Origin: Nemertoderma westbladi
Lineage: Eukaryota > Xenacoelomorpha > Nemertodermatida > Nemertodermatidae
Reading direction: 5' to 3'
NCBI GenBank assembly: GCA_032718475.1
Contig: JAUCBJ010003414.1
Span: forward strand, 1-64,000
DNA length: 64,000 nucleotides
Below are positions 47,578 through 58,610 of this stretch, piece after piece. The translations under genes were made by a program, and so were the position numbers. The notes under the pieces are model-generated. The model was not told the DNA's origin. It worked only from the letters and a program-made list of their open reading frames with translations, and searched no databases. Position 1 is the stretch's first letter. Each line of letters begins with the position of its first letter.

Positions 47578-47640
47578 CCAATCAGAGCGATTTTCTTTGC
47601 GTTGGACAGTGCATATAGAAACTCACGCAATTCAGTCAGT
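47578..47640 (+). promoter_or_regulatory. Core promoter of element C LTR
   Basis: CCAATCAG at 47578, CATATAG at 47612 (weak TATA) and TTCAGTCAGT at 47631 (initiator-like). The spacing fits a Pol II core promoter. The same set is in the 3' LTR (CCAAT about 59407). Confidence 0.55.
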
Positions 47641-48491
47641 GTGTATTTTCCTAAGCCTAGAACACTGGCTGTGGAATTATTCTGTGTTTCAGACTTTAGC
47701 CAAACATTAGAACGGCTTTGATCATAGAAACGTATAACTGTTATCAACCAAATCGCACCTCATATCACAAACCGAACTGGTCAGACTCAAATGCTATACA
47801 TACCTTTCACCGCATTGTTTTACTGCTATTTACTGTCGGTTATTAACTGTATCAGTTGATGGAATATTGTTATATTTGGAGAATATCGATAAATAACCAT
47901 AAAACCCCAATCTTCTTGATATACTGAAGGTTAGAGAGACCGGTTACATATAGCAATTGCGACTTACATTATAGTGGTTTTGGAGTGAATTGAATGCTAT
48001 TTCAGAGGCCCTACATGTGTCGGTTGCTGTTCTCCTTATATATGATTAAAATTAGTGAAGGTCGGCAGATCGGTGTGCAGCATTGTGCGGTAGTGTGCAT
48101 GAGTGTGATAGATAACAAAGCATCTCCTAAAGAATGCGCTTTATACGTGAATCATTAGCCATCCTGTTGTGTTTAGTGTAAGTCATAACTCTGTTTACAT
48201 ACTTAGAGCGCCACGTCCTAAAGGAACTGTTGATATTTCCCGAAAGTGAATAATATTTGTCAGAGATTATATATTAACGATCAATCGAATAGTACAGTAG
48301 GCCTACACCGCAATAAGGTCAGAGCTTCCGAATCCAGTCTCCCGGGTAAATCCAGTGGGTGAATGGTCGCGCATAGGCTGGCTTCGGCTAATGTAGTTTT
48401 ATGTGTATCAAATACTTGTCATAGGCTAAAGTCGATTTATAACCTAGAAGACACCTAAATTTGGCAGGTTAAACTGCTAAAGGTCTAAAAG

Positions 48492-48690
48492 CGCGAACAA
48501 TAACAGTTATAAATTCTGATTGCAGTGTAGAGGCAATAAATACAGTTTACTATTGTTCTGGTAAGAACAATAACAGTTATATCTTCTAATTGCAGTGTAG
48601 GCAATAAATACAGTTTACTATTGTTCTGGTAAGAACAATAACAGCTATTGCTTCTTTATTGCAAAGTAAGCAATAAAGGTAAAAGCACCG
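48492..48690 (+). repeat. Tandem repeat just downstream of C 5' LTR
   Basis: About 2.6 units of ~70 bp: GAACAATAACAGTTAT...TTGCAGTGTAG...GCAATAAATACAGTTTACTATTGTTCTGGTAA. The repeat starts in the last bases of the LTR. The TGGTAAGAAC at each unit end is the only TGG near the LTR end. A primer-binding site is not clear. Confidence 0.8.
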
Positions 48691-50551
48691 GTCGACCGGT
48701 AACCAGTAGGCCTGACTGCCTAACCACCCGAACCGGTACTTACAGCAGTACAGGTACATCAGTATTATTTCGATTGTGATATATTGTATATTGTAGGCTG
48801 TTAGGGGATTAGGGATTGATCACCCCTTATTCCTTTGTATGGTCTACTTATTTCTGTCAGTTTTATTTATTTGTAGGTTAATATTGAACAGAAGGCGTGT
48901 AAGCCTGCTCAGATTGTACAGGTAATTTGTAGGCTGGACTGTTGTCTGACTGTTGTTAAGTCTGAAGAGATTGCAGTGTGTGTAGAGTGTATGTCCGATA
49001 AAGTACTAGTTAGGAACGTGGGGGCTTCCAGTGCTGTAAGGTAAATCCCCCCCCGAAAGAATAAGTCGTACTACTCGGTTAGAACGCATACTAACTAACC
49101 ATTTCGGAGTCTGCATGTGCTGTGGTTTATTTAGGCTTGATAGTAGTCTGCCAGCGTTTGGTCTATATTTTGTTTGTGTAGTCTGTACGAGTAGCGTAAT
49201 ATTTATTATTCAGAGTTTATGCGATTATTCGCAACATACATACCCCCAAGTTTATTCCTACAGTAATTGTGCTTGTTATACATACCGTTATAGTTAAATT
49301 AACCCCGGTACTACATCAGGGCTGTTTGGCGTAGGTAAAGACTGGAGATTTTATGCTTTGGTCACTCCGGCAGATACCGTGGTTCCTTTAGCTGTTCAAG
49401 TATTTTTAACTGCTGGTTATTTGTTGTATAAGTACTTGTACCTAATTTAGGGTTTAGTGTACAGTGCTTTCCGAAGGTAATTAGTGTGTAGGCAGTATAT
49501 TTGTGTTGTAAAGTGGTTAATAGGCACGTTGACTCTGGTAGGCCGCGGTAATTAACTTCTAGGTAGGAACACTCCGTGATACATAATGTAGTACTTATAG
49601 CGCTACGGCTATAAGTCGTCAGACGGTGGTATTTTTCCTATCTGGACAACGCAATATATTTACTACTGCTTTATTACTTTCAAATACCGTAGTATCCAGT
49701 CCGTTTGTAATAACCAGAAATTCTAACCCCTTGTTAGACTGGTTTGTAAATTTCTTGTAAAATTAACCCTAAAAATTCGTACGTGTAATTTTTGTGTTTA
49801 TTTAGAGATTGTAATCTCACCCCGCAATTGTACATAATTTGTAGTAATAAGTAACTTAGGCAAGTAGAATTATTTGTTTTAGTGTCCAAAACAATAGGTA
49901 GCACTTCACTGAGAGCGTACAGCTTCTGTGTAGTGACTCCTTCCCAGAAATAATAACATTTATTTCAAATATTGACAAAAACCCATTAAACGGGTATATA
50001 TATTATAAATCAACTCAAACCAATTTATAAAATAGTAGGCCTGTCTTACAACAATTAGGTCTTAATGTCAGCTACTGCTACTACTGCTTAAATAACGGTA
50101 ATAAAGTAAAGTAAAGTAACCAAGTAACCCTAAAATTCAGAAATTCAATTATTCTAAAATAATTGATATACCGGTATTCACGATAGGCTTATTATATATT
50201 TCTATATATTTGTGCTGAAAATATATACCGGTATTCTGTAATTAATTCTGGACTATAATTATACTTATATATACTATAAGTGTAAGCTGTATACCGGTAT
50301 TCACGATAGGCTTATTATATATTCTATATATTTGTGCTGAAATTATATACCGGTATTCTGTGACAAACCTAGTCTGTAATAATACTTATATATACTATAA
50401 GTGTATATCGGTATTCTAATATATTGTAAATATATCACGTTACACTGAGTAACGATATCGGTAATTAATTACTAGGCTAACAGTTGATACTGAATTACTA
50501 GACTTGCTTTAACTGTAATATAGCAGTAGGTATTCAACTGTACAAACAAAC
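48691..50551 (+). other. Untranslated leader of element C
   Basis: About 1.9 kb of AT-rich DNA, non-coding. A 122-bp tandem duplication (about 50165-50287 and 50288-50410), each unit with CCGGTATTCACGATAGG and TATATACCGGTATTCTGT, sits before gag. Comparable in position with the leader repeats of A/B though unlike in sequence. Confidence 0.65.
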
Positions 50552-51799
50552 ATGTCTGACACAAAGCAAAACCTGTCAGACAGTCTCCTAGATACAACCA
50601 TCTGTGAACCAGACAGGAGTGTGGAACGTGTGAGACCGAAGTTCAACTCACCTCCTACTGTGAGAAAGATCATCCCTACAGCAGTAGTGTCAGACCCTAG
50701 GCTAGTAGAACACCATAGGTCTATCATAGGCACTCGGGCTCAAGTCAAGCGGGACCAAGAAGCAGCTGTTAAACAGCAGCAACACTCGAGCCGAGAACTT
50801 ATTTCTCAGCGGCCTGACAGCTCCAGTAGTCCGGATACTGTAGAGCTGACACCCGAGCGCGGAGTAAAGATGGCCGATGCGGTTTATTCAGATCCCCTTC
50901 TCATCCTTCCTGCAGCCGTACTCACTATTGCAGTGGAAGAACACCAAATTGATTGGGCGAGAAGTAAGCGATCGACCAAGGATAGTTATGCGGGATACAC
51001 AAGGGAGGAACTGAGGTCTATTGTCGAGACGCAATGGAACTTCCCCGGACCCGGACTCCCATTTAACTTATCAGAAGCTGCCTGGGAGGACTTATACAGG
51101 ATGGGAGTGGTAAGGTACACTAGGGATTCGGCTATGTGGAAGAGGTTGGCAGCAGGATATGTACAGAGATTCTTCAGCTCTCTGGGGCGATTGGAGGAGC
51201 AGCTGTTTCAGCGGCCTCACGGACCTCAGGAGCAGGGAGAGCTGCTTTATCAAGTTCGCGAACGAGTTCTGTGGTTCAGACTAATTCTTTCAGCCTTTAA
51301 GAAAGTCTCATGGATAAGCCAAGATACGTCGTTGCGGGTCGCCGTAAAGACTTGGTTCCAACGAGTGAGTCTTAAAGTCCAAGAAATGACTCAATGGAAA
51401 GCTCTGCTAACCGAGCGCATGACCCAAGGAGAATCAACAGACGCTGTCTTTTCTCAAGTGGAAAGCGAAGCGACGGCAGAAAAACCTCAGAAGAAGGACG
51501 CAAGCATTACATCATCTGATGAAGGCGATACCACCGATCCTGAAGGTGGAGGAAATAGATCTCGTTCCAACAGATGTAGAACAATGCCTCACCGTCAGAA
51601 ATTGCCTAATCTGCCCCCAGCTGTGAGAAGGCAACTAGCTAGCACAGACTTAGGTAGTACAGAACCCACAGACCAAATTATTACAGTAGAAAGACTCCCT
51701 ACTATAGTAGATGAGCCTGAAATAATTAGGCCTGTTCTCGAAGCCGTTTGTGCTCCTCTCAGCAGGTCCGGGAGATGGAAGGGACTGTTCAGCAGTTAA
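50552..51799 (+). CDS. gag ORF1 of element C
   Basis: 415 codons from MSDTKQNLSDSLLDTTICEPD, a start like that of A/B Gag (MSDT). A disordered N-terminal part to about residue 100, then a folded-looking region (MADAVYSDPLLILPAAVL, WARSKRSTKDSYAGYTREEL, WKRLAAGYVQRFFSSLG, LWFRLILSAFKKVSW) of unknown family, and an acidic/basic C-terminal tail. It overlaps the next frame (-1) by about 50 bases (51748-51799); the two were probably one protein, or joined by frameshifting. Confidence 0.75.
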   Translation: MSDTKQNLSDSLLDTTICEPDRSVERVRPKFNSPPTVRKIIPTAVVSDPRLVEHHRSIIGTRAQVKRDQEAAVKQQQHSSRELISQRPDSSSSPDTVELTPERGVKMADAVYSDPLLILPAAVLTIAVEEHQIDWARSKRSTKDSYAGYTREELRSIVETQWNFPGPGLPFNLSEAAWEDLYRMGVVRYTRDSAMWKRLAAGYVQRFFSSLGRLEEQLFQRPHGPQEQGELLYQVRERVLWFRLILSAFKKVSWISQDTSLRVAVKTWFQRVSLKVQEMTQWKALLTERMTQGESTDAVFSQVESEATAEKPQKKDASITSSDEGDTTDPEGGGNRSRSNRCRTMPHRQKLPNLPPAVRRQLASTDLGSTEPTDQIITVERLPTIVDEPEIIRPVLEAVCAPLSRSGRWKGLFSS

Positions 51800-53831
51800 A
51801 GGGCACAGTAAGGGAAAGTAGGTTAGAGTTGCAAGAAGTGCAACAGAGTATCGCGTTAGAACGCGATAAATTGGTAAATATACAAAAGGGTATACCACCA
51901 ACCCCTGTAACAATGTGTCAACCTGTTAGGTCTGAAGTATTTCATGCGCAAGGTGTGGAGCCTACACGCATCTATACTGCTAGTGAAGTAGAAACTCCTA
52001 TAGTAAACCCTATTAAGGGTAATTATAAACCTGTTGACAATGATATTCCATATAGACTTGATAATAATCCGAGAAATTTATATACCGATAACTCAATATT
52101 AAATAACACGATGGCCCAAGAAAGTTTTACGCGTCAAATGGCTAGAACCGAAGCCCATCAAACGGTAAAGGTGGGAGAGATCGTCAAGTTCAATGGAGAT
52201 GAGATGAAATGGTTACCTTTTAATGAATATTATAAAGATAACATACAGAACTCTGTGCTATCTAACGGAGAGAAACTTATATTCCTCATCGAGTGCTTGG
52301 AAGGATCTCCCAAGTTAATGGCGTTAAAGTTTATTGGACATCCAGATAGATTAAGACAAGTTTGGGATACACTAAACATCAGGTATGGTAATAGGACTAA
52401 CATAGCTAGGTATTTATATGCGAAATTAATGGCGCCCCGAAAGTTTCTTAGCAGCGGGATTATAGAGTTTTCCGACGAGATTCAGGAGATCTGTAGACAA
52501 CTAGATTGGTTAGGTAAGTCTCATGAATACCAGAATTCTATGGTTGTAGGAGCCTTAGCATCTACTTTGCCTAAGGGTGGAGTAGGTACACACTGGGACA
52601 AGAAAGTGTTATATATGATGGAACAACAACGAAGAGACCCTACCATGGCTGATCTCATGTCATTCTTAGATGGAGAGGTAAAATTACAGCTCCTAAAGCA
52701 GTCCAGAGAGAAGACACCGGAAAATAAGGTAAGTGAGAAACCCGTTTCTAGGAGAAAGGTAATACCAGTGTGTTATACAGACGACGGCGAAAGCCAGGCT
52801 TCTCAAGAGGAAGACAGCGGGAAAGACACTGAAAGATCTTACTATGACAACAAAGCGACTAAGGACGTAAGTAAATTCAGGTCTCGAACCAATGACAGGA
52901 GAGAACAGGTAAGAAAAACTCCTCCTACGTCTCCTAAGAGAATTCATGGAAGAAAGCCCGAGGAAAGAACGAGTGTGCACAACGTTATCCAAAGTAAGGT
53001 AAGTAACATCAAACCAAAATGTGTGTTGTGCGACGGGCCCTACCGTTTAAGTGCGTGTGATGAATTCCTGAGGAAATCATTAAAAGATAGACGTGAAGTC
53101 ATGTGGGATAAGTGGTTGTGTTATAATTGCCTCAGACGAGGACACCAACGACGAAACTGTTACTCCGACGCAAGGTGTGCTAAGTGCGGCGCAAAACATC
53201 ATATCTTGTTGCACACTGAATTCGAAAGAAACAGCCCGAGTCAAGTAAGTGAGTCCGAACTACATGTCCAATTCAGTGATGTGAACAACACTGACCAAAG
53301 TTCTGAGATGGAAGGATTCTATACGGATGAATTCTCAGACGAAAACAAATCTTGTTACCTCATAAACACCGCAGTGTATCGAGCACTTACGTATGAGACT
53401 GAAACCGATAGTGGGCTCCCCCTAACTGTTCCTGACCGACAACCATCTTGGAAAGCGCCAACTTCCAACGTAGGGATCCGAGAATTTCCCGTAGTGCAGT
53501 TGAGAGTCCACGGGTTAAAAGGAAGCTATATAGTGAACGCCCTCCTTGACTCCGGCAGCACAGGAACATTCATCGACAAAAAACTAGCCGAAGACATCTT
53601 TGTTGGACAACCCAAGTTCCGAACTAAGTTGAACCTTTCAGGTATTATGCAGGTTTGGAAATCTACAGTAGCAACAGACTACTATGTAGGCGCGTTGTCC
53701 ACCCCCCAGGATGAACTAGGAGAACACAGTATAAGGTCAGTAAAAATGGTGGCGATAAAGAACTTCGCTACCAGCCAATTGGAACCTTATAACTGGGATA
53801 AAGACGATTTCACCCAGCAGCATGAGATACC
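51730..53831 (+). CDS. gag-protease ORF2 of element C
   Basis: About 700 codons in the -1 frame. A coiled coil (VREMEGTVQQLKGTV) comes first. Then a DUF1759-type capsid region: VKVGEIVKFNGDEMKWLPF, FLIECLEGSPKLMALKFI, YLYAKLMAPRKFLSSG, DLMSFLDGEVKLQLL. Then the zinc fingers CVLCDGPYRLSAC, CYNCLRRGHQRRNC and CAKCGAKHHILLH. Then the protease YIVNALLDSGSTGTFIDKKLA (DSG). The frame runs to HEIPRFN, where a LINE is inserted; the sequence resumes at 54832 in the same frame. Confidence 0.85.
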
Positions 53832-54831
53832 TAGATTCAACTACTACTAGGATCGGCATGCTGCATTGCAGCTGCATTTTTAAGAATGCTGTGCCGGCTT
53901 GTCAACAAAATTGCACCGCCACAACTCCCTATCACCCATGACATTTGCTAGATCATCCGCATCTTTAAGGCCAGTGTCCTTTAAGATGCGTCTCAAGAAA
54001 GTCATGGGCTGTCCACCATGCTTATTCACTCCATGAGGCTGCCAAAGTACAAGATTATGCACTGGCTGGTCCTCACGGCGAAAGCAATGTCCTGCAAAGC
54101 GGAGGCGATTTTGTTCTAGTGTCAAGCTTGGGGGAACCAATGAGACACCTCCAATGTTATATAGTGTCTGGTTGGAGATGTGTGCATTGTACTTGACACA
54201 ATGAACCCGGCGTAGCATTCTTGTGAATGTGCCATCCAGAGATTTGGTGTCCTCAGCAGTTAGAGCCCAGCATGGACTCCCGTAGAGGAGTACTGGAACT
54301 ACTGCTGCTCTAAATAATCGGACCTTAAGTTTCCGATTAATTCTAGGTGACTTCCAAATCCTGGAAAGCCTATTCAAGGCTGCCCATGCCTTTCCCTTAC
54401 GTATTCGAAGGTCCTCACCTGACTTCCGGATCCATGATCCCAGGTAACAGAAGTCGTCCACATGCTCAAGCATACCATCCTATGAGCTTATGCTCATCCG
54501 ATCAGAGACTTGCTGAGGACTTTCAAAGTTAACTGTCAGAATTTTGGTCTTTCTGGAGTTAATAAAAAGACCAACACTAGAAGCAGCATGTTCTAATGAG
54601 CTGAGGAGCCATTGGGCTCCCTCTAATGATTCTGAGAGTACTCCTAAGTCATCAGCAAAGTCTAGATCAGTTAGGTACTTGGCAGGATTTCCTCGACTTC
54701 TGGAGCCAGTAGGTGGAGTTATCATCACCCCATCATCATTATGATGATCTAAGGACATGCGTAGAACATAGTCAACTACAATAATGAACAAGAATGGTGC
54801 AAGTGTGTCTCCTTGTCTCCTTAGATTCAAC
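53832..54831 (-). mobile_element. 5'-truncated LINE with 10-bp TSD (copy 2)
   Basis: The body 53842-54821 is flanked by TAGATTCAAC at 53832-53841 and 54822-54831. Minus strand: it starts in RT at QGDTLAPFLFIIVVDYVLR and passes DLDFADDLGVLSES (catalytic FADD). After a small gap near 54475 it continues GMLEHVDDFCYLGSWIRK to VMGDRELWRCNFVDK. The tail is TAGTAGTA. Over the shared 0.7 kb it is almost identical to 20182-20876. It interrupts the protease frame of element C. Confidence 0.9.
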
Positions 54832-55125
54832 ACCGACTACCCAGGGGTACAGATACTCATCGGCCAAAATGCGCATGAGGCGCTTGAGACATTAGAGAAA
54901 CGGCCTGCTCGACCGCAACCATTGCAAACCTATGCGGGAAGAACAAGAGTAGGTTGGTACCTCACTGGACCTTCCCGTGGGACACTCATGGAAAGGTTAC
55001 CCAAAGATCGGGTCCATCAAGAGAGTGAATGGGAAGAAGACATCAGTGAGGGAGAGATGACCACAACTGAGGGAACACCATACTCCTCAGATAATGACGA
55101 TTTTAACTCCAATGTAGATCAATAA
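54832..55125 (+). CDS. Late protease-linker piece of element C
   Basis: Resumes after the LINE: NTDYPGVQILIGQNAHEALE (in part), then QTYAGRTRVGWYLTGPSRG, a conserved BEL motif after the protease (the second half of LIG and the R.GW.L.G run). It ends in an acidic tail and stop, ahead of an AT-rich join. Direct continuation of ORF2. Confidence 0.8.
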   Translation, partial: TDYPGVQILIGQNAHEALETLEKRPARPQPLQTYAGRTRVGWYLTGPSRGTLMERLPKDRVHQESEWEEDISEGEMTTTEGTPYSSDNDDFNSNVDQ

Positions 55126-55809
55126 AACAGCTAATATCACCTAAGTTTTTTATATTTTATTTTTTTTTTAATTTTTCTAGGGAGACATTGCCCCGAGACG
55201 ATTAATCTAGCCGACATCGCTTCCAGAGGAGCAACTCCTCAAGAACTGACAGATACTCCAGACTGGTTAGGTGGACCCGACTTCCTAAGTAAAGAAGATG
55301 AATGGCCTCCCCATCTTACCACGGCTGAGATTAGACAAGCCAAGGGAGCGGAGAAAGTCAAACCTAAAACCCGGACGAGTAAATCAAGGTTATTTAAACC
55401 CGTGATAGATCTGTCTGTACTACACATTGCCAGGGACGACGCTGTGGATCTAAACTCCCCCACCGCGAACCGATCTGTTGTGGAGATCAGAGAGAGAGAC
55501 TGGAGATCTGGAACACCAGACGTCTCGCCGGGACTCTCACCTCTCCTGCCGGGAGCGATGGACCACTATAGATCCTGGAATCGGCTTTGTAAGGCCGTCG
55601 TGTATTTGAAGCGATGTTTTTATCGTCACTATTCCAGGACGAAGAGGAAACCTGGAATTGTATTCGAAACACAACATCTCAATCGCCCAGTTGGTCGTTT
55701 ATGTTTACTGGAAAGAGACCGAGAACTGTCCGGAAACTATGGAAGGCAAGATACTCTTCCCACGACCACCTCCCTAATCCAACAAACATCTAGGGACTCC
55801 ACAACGTAA
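55126..55809 (+). CDS. End of RNase H and later pol of element C, after deletion
   Basis: From about 55197: ADIASRGATPQELTDTPDWLGGPDFL, the BEL signature at the end of RNase H (N.AD.ASRG...W..GP.FL). It then runs KEDEWPPHL to an end with HYRSWNRLCKAVVYLKRCFYR, the beginning of the pre-integrase region, and a stop at 55807. RT, most of RNase H and the integrase are missing. The left join is an AT-rich stretch (55140-55175) ending in TTTTTCTAG, which looks like a splice acceptor but may be chance. Confidence 0.75.
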
Positions 55810-57503
55810 CAGCGTCTGGAGTGGGTGTGTGACTATATTATTTTATATTTGTTTTTATTATTTTATATTTATGTATGTATTATTATGTAATATTATTATA
55901 ATCGTTTACTTTAATTTTTTTAGTAGAATGTTATTTTAGCAATTATTCAGTAGATTAGTGCAATATATATTCGCGTTTATTACTTAATTACTTATATATT
56001 ATATATTTAGTGCGACGGCGAGAAATAATTATTTTTCTCTTTCCTTACTGTCCGTATCATATTATAAATACGTGACTACAGTAAGATGAAATGTCCGTAC
56101 TTATTAAAGTACAATAAAGCTCCTACTATATTCAAGTATTATTGGTAAGTATTAGGAATGCAAAATTCAGATCCTCGTGTCTTGGCTAAACCAAGCTCTG
56201 GGTAGACCTTGGAAATGACTTGCCTCTTCTCACTGACATTGCTTCTTGCGATATTGTTCTCATACCGTATATTAAATAATACATATAGTAGCGTGATGTC
56301 CCTTTAACAGTAGCGTACAACGCAAAATAAATCTGTTAAACCCTTTGACCATCTGTAATTCTAGTCGATTAAGATATCGCGGCACCCACCGATATACTTG
56401 AAAGACAAAATTCTAGAATCAGTGGTTAATGTCCCCAGACAAGTTCTGGAATAAACCGGTGCCCATCTTAAATATTAACTATTAATATTTGTAAAATCTG
56501 TCAAATAAATACAGTAGAGTAACTACTTACAAGTTAACTCTAGAAAATCTATAAATTAAAATCTGTAGAATTTTAGATCCTTTAAAATTCTAGTCTATTA
56601 AGATATCGTAGCACTTACCGATACTCTTAAAAGGACAAATTTCCTAGAATTCAGGATCCTAGTCCCCAGACATGTTCTGGAATAAAATTTCTATTTAACA
56701 TTAAATAATAAAATTTACGGGAATAAATTATAATTCATCTCTTTTAATGAATTTGATAAATTGTCATTTTATACAATTTATAACATTCCCAAAATTCCAT
56801 TAATTAATAGATCATGGGAGCGGAGATTCACCCTATTAAGTGTATTAGTGTGCGAGAATCTCCAATATATAGTCAATAGCCGATAAAATTCATAAAATCA
56901 TGTATAAAGAAGAATATTGACAATTAAATAATTACTATTAAACAGCATCCCAGATCTGTATGCATGAGAATTACCCTAACTCTACCGCTAGCTTTCCATA
57001 ATGTCACCATGGCAACAACCACGCTAGAATTAGAAGTGAGTTAAAAGAACAATAAAGGCTTGTCCCATTGAATAGCATAAGGAATAAATAGCACACTGCT
57101 AGTATCCAAGGATACCTAATAATAACGTGGCATTCTGGAAGGCACTTGACTAACGGACAAATGGCCCGAATGTGTGCTGTTTGTGACAGTTGTGTGGAAT
57201 TTGTGCGTTTATAGGTGAATGTTAATACTAAAGTGTGTTTACAGTAGCGAGTCGCAATTGTGAAAGTAGCCCTAACTCTGCAGTAAGAACCTGAAGTAAA
57301 TCTAAGCCTTTGGGACGGACGGTGGAGTGACTCGCGCTGGTTGTTGTGGTCGTTGTGCAGCTACTATGTTGGCGATCGGCACATCGGCGAAAGTACACCG
57401 GCGCTGAGGATCTTGCGCTGTCCGGGGGCCGAGAGGGGTAGGCAGCGACGCCCGCTAGCCTAATTATAACTAATTATAATATTGATAAACTCATATAGCA
57501 GCT
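55810..57503 (+). other. Spacer between pol and accessory frames of element C
   Basis: About 1.7 kb, AT-rich and non-coding. A direct duplication of about 110 bp (56350-56460 and 56580-56690), each with TTAAGATATCG..GCAC, GATATACTT and CCCCAGACA(A/T)GTTCTGGAATAAA. The equivalent spacer in A is 9320-10054. Confidence 0.6.
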
Positions 57504-57950
57504 ATGACTGAGTTGATAGAAGATGATCTTGGTATCAGGGAGAAATATACTCTACCGTTGCAAGCGTTTGTTGATAGCTTGATACGCAGCGACGCTAGTC
57601 CAACTACTACGGAGGACGATGGTCGTTATATCGATGCGCCGATGTCCCAGGAACAACTTACGCGTGAACTGGACTATCGAAAATTCACTGCTCGCTATAC
57701 GCATCGTAATGGTACGCATATGGACTTCTTAACCACTGGTCATCCTATCGATTTACACGATACGGACGATGTCGACACCGAAAGGGAAATGGTCCTATTT
57801 AAATATCATACCCAGCGGAGTCGGAACGATAAATTGAGAATCGAATGCGAAAATTCTATTCGAAATCGACTCGAAAGAGAAGACGTTAAAGAACCGGATA
57901 AACGCGGTAACTCCAACGTATATTTGGAATTCTTGAGAGAAACATTGTAA
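57504..57950 (+). CDS. Accessory 3' protein of element C, first frame
   Basis: 148 codons from MTELIEDDLGIREKYTLPL. Acidic and mostly helical: QLTRELDYRKFTARYTH, DTDDVDTEREMVLFKYHTQ, RLEREDVKEPDKRG. Charged, with no signal peptide or membrane segment. No family recognised. It precedes the next frame by a short gap with one frameshift. Like A, this element thus has coding sequence 3' of pol. Confidence 0.6.
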   Translation: MTELIEDDLGIREKYTLPLQAFVDSLIRSDASPTTTEDDGRYIDAPMSQEQLTRELDYRKFTARYTHRNGTHMDFLTTGHPIDLHDTDDVDTEREMVLFKYHTQRSRNDKLRIECENSIRNRLEREDVKEPDKRGNSNVYLEFLRETL

Positions 57951-57987
57951 TACCGAATAAATATCACCCGCGTTTCCCCTACAAGAC

Positions 57988-58416
57988 GTGCGTCTTTGGT
58001 ATTATTGCGATGAATGCCCAAGACCCAACCAACAAACGGAAAGACATAAACATCCACGGAGACGTGGCTTTAAACACGGTTTTACTCGCTATATTTACGG
58101 GAGTTTCGAGCGAAACTTGTTCGATGTATCACCTACGCTCGTTCGATTCAAACGATCCTTAAATAAACCTATGATCAGAGTTCCGGAATACTCGGTCAGA
58201 CCTCCTCATTCCCTAGTTAGACCTCAGACTCTTGATCCTAATAGTATCACGGATCCTCCCAAACTGTACTCACTGTTCAAAGATCTAGTGTTACCCGAAC
58301 AGTTAGTCGGTGGCACTCCGGTTGTGGGCTCCCTAAATATTCGCCCATCTTACCTAGCCAGATTGGGACGCGGACATCTAATATCGCCATTCAACCGTAT
58401 CATCGTCCCGGTTTAA
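57988..58416 (+). CDS. Accessory 3' protein of element C, second frame
   Basis: 142 codons, open upstream to about 57970. RLWYYCDECPRPNQQTERHKHPR (in part) may be a small zinc site (Cys-x2-Cys with several His). Then YIYGSFERNLFDVSPTLVRF, Pro-rich sequence, and SLFKDLVLPEQLVGG. Possibly comparable to YKCGACMRE of A's first accessory frame. Unknown function. Confidence 0.5.
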   Translation: MRLWYYCDECPRPNQQTERHKHPRRRGFKHGFTRYIYGSFERNLFDVSPTLVRFKRSLNKPMIRVPEYSVRPPHSLVRPQTLDPNSITDPPKLYSLFKDLVLPEQLVGGTPVVGSLNIRPSYLARLGRGHLISPFNRIIVPV

Positions 58417-58610
58417 CCCGATACAACCTGTCACCGAGGCGGAGGAGAGAGTTGTACGAAACGCGTTGGACACTATTCTTCAAAAGATCGGAAAATGAAC
58501 CTACAATTGTTTAGAGAAACGTAAATTGCAGCAACAAGTCCAAGCGGTAAACGAATTAGCTTTATCTCAGTTCGATCAGGAAATCCAGAATCTCTAAGAA
58601 GATATCGAAC

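Larger units (their letters stand above)
47304..48499 (+). repeat. 5' LTR of element C (1196 bp)
   Basis: TG...CA. U3 starts with three repeats of GTGTTTTAGCGGACATAAAAAGCC-like units, then CCAAT, a weak TATA and an Inr-like TTCAGTCAGT. Nearly identical to the 3' LTR, so the insertion is young. Confidence 0.9.

Noticed and set aside
55140-55180. Intron in the pol gene of element C
   Set aside because: TTTTTCTAG resembles an acceptor, but no fitting donor is seen and RT is simply missing; deletion is simpler.
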